In this document: positions 56,533 to 64,000 of the stretch, piece after piece
How the letters are laid out: every line of letters starts with the position of its first letter
How positions within the stretch are numbered: position 1 is the first letter of the stretch
DNA from: Candidatus Peribacteria bacterium RIFOXYB1_FULL_54_35
GTDB taxonomy: Bacteria > Patescibacteriota > Gracilibacteria > Peribacterales > Peribacteraceae
Reading direction: 5' to 3'
Assembly: GCA_001787755.1 (NCBI GenBank)
Contig: MFYJ01000012.1
Location: 124,001 to 188,000, forward strand
Length of the DNA: 64,000 bases
Notes under the pieces: generated by a model
Told to the model about the DNA's origin: nothing
Database searches by the model: none
The model's input: only the letters and a program-made list of their open reading frames with translations
Translations under genes and position numbers: made by a program

Positions 56533-57786
56533 ATGCGCATCCTGAACCGTCTCGTCGTCGTGCTGGTGCTTGCCATCGCAGCTCTCCCGCTCGTGGCTGC
56601 GCAGGCGCTCGTGGCTGTGAACGAACGGTACCAGAAGGAGGAGGAACTGCATCAGGCTCTGGAGAGCGCTGTATCGCACTACCAGTCTGGTTTGCACTAC
56701 TCCTCCGCCCTCCGCCGCAGTGAGAGGGAGATCGAGGAAACAGAGGAGCGGCTTCCTGTGCTGGCACGGAGGAAGCGCGAAACGCGTCTGCAGCTTTCAG
56801 CCGTGCGCGAGACGCTTCAGGCGATCAAGGCAGAGCACGGGATCGATCCGGCCGACGAAGAGTACATGCGGGAACTCCTTGCGGACGGGGAGAAACAACT
56901 GCAAACCTTTATCCGGTTCCTGCATATCCGCAACGTCACGGATGGCGGCGAGGGGGGCAGCGCACTCCTGCGCCAGTATCTGCTGCTCTCGCTCGGGGAG
57001 CGGACAGAGCAGGATATGCGCAACAGAGCAATGCTGCGTGCGCGTGCGCGGTTTCTCAACATCATCGCCACGGCACAGCAGTTCCAGGAACTCGAGCACA
57101 CCCTGCGGGGGGAGTACGAGGAACTCGCGGGGGAGTACCTTGCGCTCCTCGAGCGCAACGAGCTTGCGTACCAGCGCCTGCACGCGAGCGCGAGCAACCA
57201 GGCAGAGATCCAGCGCATCGTCGCGGAGGTGCAGGGGGAGATCATGAAGATGCAGTCGGAACTTGCGCGCATCGATGCGCGCATCCGGCGCCAGTCCGAG
57301 AGGGACCTCATAGAGAAAGGCATCATCGAAACGAAGGAAGGCGCATACAACGATGGCGCCATCGTCGGTGATCCCGCGGGCCTCAGCTGGCCGGCAGTCG
57401 GCCGCATTTCCGCAGGATTCCTGGATGCAGCGTATCGCAGCTTCTTCGGCGTACCGCACAAGGGGATCGACATCGCCGTCCCCCAGGGCACGCCCATCCG
57501 GTGCGCGGCCGACGGCGTGGTCTTCCTCGCACGGGACGGCGGGCAAACGGGCTACTCCTACATCCTCGTCGGACACCGCGGCGGCACGGCGACGCTCTAC
57601 GGGCACGTCTCGCAGATCGGCGTGACCACGGGGCAGGATGTCTCCCGCGGGCAGGTCTTGGGCTTAAGCGGCGGCACCCCCGGTACCTACGGAGCCGGTC
57701 CCATGACCACCGGTGCACACGTGCACCTCGAAGTCATCCAGAACGGCGGACACATCGATCCGCTGCTGGTGCTGCCGGCACGGTAG
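56533..57786 (+). CDS. M23-family peptidase with coiled coil (EnvC/NlpD-like)
   Basis: 417 aa. Signal peptide (LVVVLVLAIAALPLVAAQA), long coiled coil (about 30-270, Glu/Arg-rich), then an M23/LytM domain (about 290-415): HKGIDIAVPQGTPIRCAADG supplies the HxxxD zinc ligands, TTGAHVHLEVIQNGGHIDP supplies HxH. Such proteins cut peptidoglycan cross-links or activate amidases during division. Both zinc-ligand motifs look intact, so it may be active. Confidence 0.88.
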   Translation: MRILNRLVVVLVLAIAALPLVAAQALVAVNERYQKEEELHQALESAVSHYQSGLHYSSALRRSEREIEETEERLPVLARRKRETRLQLSAVRETLQAIKAEHGIDPADEEYMRELLADGEKQLQTFIRFLHIRNVTDGGEGGSALLRQYLLLSLGERTEQDMRNRAMLRARARFLNIIATAQQFQELEHTLRGEYEELAGEYLALLERNELAYQRLHASASNQAEIQRIVAEVQGEIMKMQSELARIDARIRRQSERDLIEKGIIETKEGAYNDGAIVGDPAGLSWPAVGRISAGFLDAAYRSFFGVPHKGIDIAVPQGTPIRCAADGVVFLARDGGQTGYSYILVGHRGGTATLYGHVSQIGVTTGQDVSRGQVLGLSGGTPGTYGAGPMTTGAHVHLEVIQNGGHIDPLLVLPAR

Positions 57787-57792
57787 TGCATT

Positions 57793-57896
57793 GAATGTTG
57801 TATATCGTATGTGGAATGTGGGGAGTATTCCTTAGTGTCTTTTCATCTTTGTATATTTTGTTTCCCGACATACGACATACCACATACGACATTCCA
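57793..57896. repeat. Tandem-motif hairpin element (GTATGTCG class) without a gene
   Basis: TTGTATATCGTATGTGGAAT (about 57798) pairs with ATACCACATACGACATTCC (about 57878-57896). The same motif class as the arms around the S23-type gene at 22.2-22.7 kb, but here the loop is only about 45 nt. It lies between convergent genes. Confidence 0.72.
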
Positions 57897-57898
57897 AA

Positions 57899-58573
57899 TT
57901 ATTGTTTTGGTCCAATCACCACGACAAACTCCCCCTTCTTCGTCACGTTCTTCGCGGCTTCCGGCAAATCTTTCACGGTGGTGGAGATCACTTCCTCATG
58001 CAGCTTCGTGAGCTCCCGGGCAATCACCACTCTGCGTTCCGGCTGGCTCTCTAACTGTGCGGCGAGCTCCTGCAGTGTCCGCTCTATTCTGTGCACCGAT
58101 TCGTAGAAGACGATTGTCCGTTCCTCATTTTTGAGCGACTGAAGCAGTGTCTGTCTCCCTTTTTTCAAGGGGAGGAATCCGAGATACAGGAACTGGTTGA
58201 TGGGGAGGCCGCTTATGCTCAGCGCGGCGAGGAAGGCGGAGGGGCCGGGGACCACTTCTATCTTTATTCCTGCTGCGCGTGCGCGGGAGACAAGGGCATA
58301 CCCGGGGTCCGAAATCCCCGGAGTTCCCGCGTCCGAAGCCAGCGCAAGATGCTCCCCGTTCCTCAGGCGCGTCACGAGGAAGTCCGCCTTCTCCGGTTTG
58401 CTGTACCCGTGCAGGGAGATAAGTTCCTTCTTGGGGATAGCGAGTTGCTTGAGGAGATTCCCGGTCACTCTGGTGTCTTCGCAGACGATGGCATCCGCGC
58501 GCGTGAGAACCTCGATTGCGCGGCGGGTGATGTCTCCGAGGTTTCCGATGGGGGTTGCGACTATCGAGAGCAT
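57899..58573 (-). CDS. rsmI: 16S rRNA 2'-O-methyltransferase RsmI
   Basis: Methylates C1402 ribose in 16S rRNA. 224 aa. MLSIVATPIGNLGDIT (start signature), DAIVCEDTRVTGNLL, LALASDAGTPGISDPGYALV (SAM-binding SDAGTPxISDPG) and VVPGPSAFLAALSISGLP are canonical. ATG 58573 has AGAGGAA closely upstream, one of the few Shine-Dalgarno-like sequences seen here. Confidence 0.96.
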   Translation of the reverse strand: MLSIVATPIGNLGDITRRAIEVLTRADAIVCEDTRVTGNLLKQLAIPKKELISLHGYSKPEKADFLVTRLRNGEHLALASDAGTPGISDPGYALVSRARAAGIKIEVVPGPSAFLAALSISGLPINQFLYLGFLPLKKGRQTLLQSLKNEERTIVFYESVHRIERTLQELAAQLESQPERRVVIARELTKLHEEVISTTVKDLPEAAKNVTKKGEFVVVIGPKQ

Positions 58574-58661
58574 TTCCTCTTTATTCTGATCTATTCTCCT
58601 GTGTTTGCGTAGCATCTTATCAGGGATTTTTTCTATCCCGGTACACGCAAAAATACAGACG

Positions 58662-58837
58662 TGTCATGGTTGGCTTCATTACGTCATGGTGAGCGGAGCC
58701 GAACCATGACGTCACCCTTCGACCGTGCTCAGGGTGACGTATGTGTCAGCCATGACATGATCCGTGGCGGCGGATCCGAACCATGACAGTGCACGTCGTC
58801 CCTCGGCTCCGCTCGGGATGACGTGCTTTTCTCCGCT
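58662..58837. repeat. Array of short palindromes
   Basis: Four consecutive dyads: ACGTCATGGT/AACCATGACGT (58681 on), CGTCACCCT/AGGGTGACG (58710-58739), AGCCATGACA with GAACCATGACA, and CACGTCGTCCC/GGGATGACGTG. The phrases AACCATGAC and CACCCT...AGGGTG recur in the 53.0-53.2 kb element. A further hairpin CCCTCTCCC-AAGG-GGAGAGGG lies near 58878. No gene in 58574-59002. Confidence 0.6.
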
Positions 58838-59002
58838 CGGGATGATGTGGTGGTGCTCATTATAATATAGGGGGTTCACCCTCTCCCAAGGGGAGAGGGA
58901 ACACTGTTTTGTAGGGTTTTTCATACATTGAGATACCTCATTTTTCGATCATTTCCCCCTTTCCACACTCGCGATTTTCGGTAAGATCTGTGGGTACCAC
59001 TC

Positions 59003-62037
<3,035 letters not shown>

Positions 62038-62038
<1 letters not shown>

Positions 62039-62155
62039 GGGGTTGGGGTTAGGGATAGGATTTGAAGCGTATGGTTTTGCTTTCTGGAACTCAGACATAA
62101 CAAGGTTTTCGTTATTCTCCTAACCCTAGCCCTAGCCCTAACCCTATCCCTACCC
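62038..62155. repeat. Tandem-motif hairpin element (GGGTTAG class)
   Basis: GGTTGGGGTTAGGGATAGGA (62041-62060) pairs with TCCTAACCCTAGCCCTAGCC (62118 on). AAATCCAAAGGAACG follows the right arm. The left arm begins on the last base of the gyrA stop codon. The telomere-like CCCTAA look is a coincidence of the tandem motif. Confidence 0.7.
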
Positions 62156-62189
62156 TGTAAATCCAAAGGAACGAAAACCACAAAATTTC

Positions 62190-62217
62190 TTGCATTGCCT
62201 TTATCCCTATGTACACT
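62190..62217 (+). promoter_or_regulatory. Promoter of rpmE with leaderless layout
   Basis: TTGCAT (62190-62195), 16-nt spacer, TACACT (62212-62217), then 9 nt to ATG 62227. Confidence 0.8.
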
Positions 62218-62226
62218 TTCGACGCT

Positions 62227-62451
62227 ATGAAAGCAGGGATTCACCCCGAAATGCACCCAAAGGCTAAGACCAACTGCTCCACCTGCGGTGCTGTCTTTGA
62301 AATCCCCAGCGTTGTTACAGCACAGACTGTAGAAAGCTGCCGCCTGTGCCACCCTATCTACACTGGCAAGCAACAGAAAGAAGCAAAGGGAGGGCGCATT
62401 GAGCGCTTCCGGAAGAGGATGGCAGCAGGAAAGAAAGCGGAGAAGAAGTAA
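62227..62451 (+). CDS. rpmE: Large ribosomal subunit protein bL31 (zinc-binding type)
   Basis: 74 aa beginning MKAGIHPEMHPKAKTNCSTC. Cys residues (NCSTCGAVF and SCRLCHPIYTGKQ) mark the C+ zinc form. The promoter places the start at 62227, the conserved L31 start; an upstream in-frame ATG at 62209 lies inside the promoter. The C-terminus is Lys/Arg-rich. Confidence 0.94.
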   Translation: MKAGIHPEMHPKAKTNCSTCGAVFEIPSVVTAQTVESCRLCHPIYTGKQQKEAKGGRIERFRKRMAAGKKAEKK

Positions 62452-62464
62452 GTGTTTGAGGTAC

Positions 62465-62968
62465 TCAATGGGTCGTAAATGTATTGAATCTGCAAGTACC
62501 GAATTGCATCGCGCAAAACACTTCAAACAGGTAAAGCTCTACGGGATCATTGATTTCAATGACTGCTACGTCCATTGATTGGATTTCCATTTTTGCCCGG
62601 TTGAATTCTTTTTGAAATTGCATGTCCTGCATTGCAAATGTGCGCCGCAATGTATGCGGTCTCTGTTCGCATGCCATACGATAGGCAAGAGAGGCAGCAA
62701 AATGCGTCTTCCCTTTTACATGTTGAGTCAGACGCTTTATGACAGATCTGGAGATACCAACATAGAAGGGTTTACGATTTTTCAGAAGTACATAACAACC
62801 CGAGAAGTCCCTTTCCCTCTTCAGCTGCTTCAATGTCATCTTCTTCCCGGCCATAAGGACTTTCATGTTTATCGGCTTTGCCATCGCTTTTTTCATCTTT
62901 GCCATATGGGTAGGCAAAATTGAATATGTAAGTTCCTGAAAGGTATGAGTGCATTTGTCGATAGTCAT
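62465..62968 (-). CDS. GIY-YIG nuclease-domain protein
   Basis: 167 aa. DFSGCYVLLKNRKPFYVGISRSVIKRLTQHVKG (in fragments, about 54-86) matches the GIY-YIG core: GCY for GIY, FYVG for YIG, then the S-x-x-x-x-R-x-x-x-H helix with catalytic Arg. A conserved Glu (VAVIEINDPVELYLFEVF) follows. TATACT lies 6 nt before ATG 62968. AT-richer than the preceding genes. It lies beside a cytosine-5 methyltransferase on the other strand; a restriction role is conceivable but not shown. Confidence 0.72.
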   Translation of the reverse strand: MTIDKCTHTFQELTYSILPTHMAKMKKAMAKPINMKVLMAGKKMTLKQLKRERDFSGCYVLLKNRKPFYVGISRSVIKRLTQHVKGKTHFAASLAYRMACEQRPHTLRRTFAMQDMQFQKEFNRAKMEIQSMDVAVIEINDPVELYLFEVFCAMQFGTCRFNTFTTH

Positions 62969-63197
62969 GGCAGTAGTATAACGTTCTCATTCCTTCGTTG
63001 CTCTTTCTGCAGAGAGTATCTACAAGGTGGCTGTGGCCAAAGATGCGAAGAAAGCGAAGAAGTATGCGGAGTATCTTCGATCGTTGGAGTGCTATGTGCG
63101 ATAGAGTGTACATTCGTACACCACAATACTTTGCAGGATGTGCATTATCAAAACCTAGCGTAGGTATATAGATTCGTTTATTCTTTCAAAAAGAAAG
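62969..63197. other. Spacer between GIY-YIG gene and methyltransferase
   Basis: AT-richer. A short + frame ending at about 63104 (AKDAKKAKKYAEYLRSLECY) may be a gene remnant. AAAGAAAG directly precedes the methyltransferase ATG. Confidence 0.3.
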
Positions 63198-64000
63198 ATG
63201 TTTAGATTTATTGATCTCTTCGCAGGCATTGGTGGCATTCGCCTTGGGTTTGAACGGGATGGTGGTAAGTGCGTTTTTTCTTCGGAATGGGATAAGTATG
63301 CGTGTCAGACATATCAGATGAATTTCGGAGAAATGCCGAGAGGTGACATCAGAAAAATTGAAGCCAGCGATATCCCAGAGTTCGATGTGCTTTGTGCAGG
63401 TTTCCCGTGTCAGCCCTTTTCAATTGCGGGAGTTTCAAAGAAAAAGAGTCTCGGCAGGAAACATGGTTTTGATGATGAAGAGCAGGGAAATCTCTTTTTT
63501 GAGATTGTGCGTATTCTGAAATATCACAAGCCCCCGCTTGTTTTTCTTGAGAACGTTAAGAATCTTATGTCCCATGATGGTGGTAATACATTCAGGGTTA
63601 TTAGGAAATCACTTGAAGATTTAGGTTACTACGTCGATGCAGGTATTTTTGATGCTGCCCATTTTGTTCCTCAGCACAGAGAAAGAACTATTATTGTTGG
63701 GTGTCTGACTCACAGGGTCAATCTCCCGGGTACTTTGCCAAATCGTGGCATGAAAATGAAAGATATACTTGAAAAGAAGATTGATACAAAATATACGCTT
63801 TCAGATAAGCTCTGGAATTATCTTCAGAATTACGCAAAAAAACACCGTGAAAAAGGCAATGGTTTCGGCTTTGGTCTGATCAGCACCAATGGAATAGCAA
63901 GAACTTTATCAGCTCGCTATTACAAGGACGGGAGCGAAATTTTGATACCTCAGAAAGGGAAAAACCCACGACGTCTGACGCCTAGGGAATGCGCAAGGCT
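63198..64000 (+). CDS. dcm: DNA cytosine-5 methyltransferase, 3' end beyond window
   Basis: 267 codons visible, cut by the window end. [19 protein letters not shown] (motif I, SAM binding), [19 protein letters not shown] (II), [16 protein letters not shown] (motif IV with the catalytic Cys), VFLENVKNL (VI), [13 protein letters not shown] (VIII) and the start of the target-recognition region ([22 protein letters not shown]) are in order. AT-rich codon use differs from the rest of the window, suggesting transfer. Could belong to a restriction-modification system continuing beyond 64000. Confidence 0.95.
   Translation, partial: MFRFIDLFAGIGGIRLGFERDGGKCVFSSEWDKYACQTYQMNFGEMPRGDIRKIEASDIPEFDVLCAGFPCQPFSIAGVSKKKSLGRKHGFDDEEQGNLFFEIVRILKYHKPPLVFLENVKNLMSHDGGNTFRVIRKSLEDLGYYVDAGIFDAAHFVPQHRERTIIVGCLTHRVNLPGTLPNRGMKMKDILEKKIDTKYTLSDKLWNYLQNYAKKHREKGNGFGFGLISTNGIARTLSARYYKDGSEILIPQKGKNPRRLTPRECAR

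Noticed and set aside
62118..62155. Telomere-like CCCTAA repeat
   Set aside because: It is one arm of an imperfect hairpin of the same design as many others with unrelated motifs.

Overview
The window looks like chromosomal DNA of a small-genome bacterium. The best guess is the Candidate Phyla Radiation, Peribacteria/Peregrinibacteria-like. That placement is inferred from gene content (ordinary bacterial housekeeping genes, many small unique membrane or secreted proteins, archaeal-type PurP) and from a strikingly common leaderless promoter layout; no rRNA marker is present. TGA is used as a normal stop (proB, lexA), so the UGA-recoding CPR lineages are unlikely.

0-6.3 kb: amino-acid biosynthesis genes pheA, aroF-type DAHP synthase and proB. 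Each is preceded by a short leader peptide rich in the end product (Phe; Phe/Tyr/Trp; Pro) and by mutually exclusive RNA hairpins ending in an intrinsic terminator. These are three complete ribosome-mediated attenuators within 3.4 kb, and each leader peptide starts only about 8-10 nt after a -10 box, i.e. on a nearly leaderless mRNA. An SLH-domain protein overlaps the proB end. 6.3-10 kb: UvrD-type helicase and RmuC. 10-16 kb: rpsO, a TrpR-like repressor, a TrpG-TrpE fusion, a 253-nt highly structured element, and pnp. 16-18 kb: ion channel, FmdB-type zinc ribbon and small unknowns. 18-23.3 kb: valS, small membrane proteins, and a lexA - dinB-fragment cluster interrupted by an S23-type four-helix-bundle gene lying between inverted repeats. 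23.3-30 kb: envelope proteins (LCP-family, DUF1624-like, small Cys-rich proteins). 29.7-36 kb: rplL, rplJ with leader, dtd, relA/spoT, tig, secF. 36-46.6 kb: secreted/anchored proteins, a TPR protein, a PfkB kinase, tRNA-Cys, and a thioredoxin-DsbD-like fusion. 46.8-53 kb: small leaderless genes, two tandem purP genes with a relic of a third, GNAT, and a ClpP-like protein. 53.4-62.5 kb: tRNA-Ala, trxA, pgi, ruvA, M23 peptidase, rsmI, gyrA with an H1-like tail, rpmE. 62.5-64 kb: AT-richer GIY-YIG protein and a DNA cytosine-5 methyltransferase cut by the window end.

Two themes run through the window. First, at least 15 transcription units show a TTGNNN / TANNNT promoter whose -10 ends 6-12 nt before the start codon, with no room for a Shine-Dalgarno sequence; this layout was used to choose several starts. 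Second, a family of long imperfect hairpins lies between genes and usually touches or overlaps stop codons. Their arms are built of degenerate tandem 6-8-mers that differ between loci. Several share an AATCCAAAG-type core in the loop, and one pair of arms encloses the S23-type gene. These, together with the attenuator trio, are the most novel-looking parts of the window.
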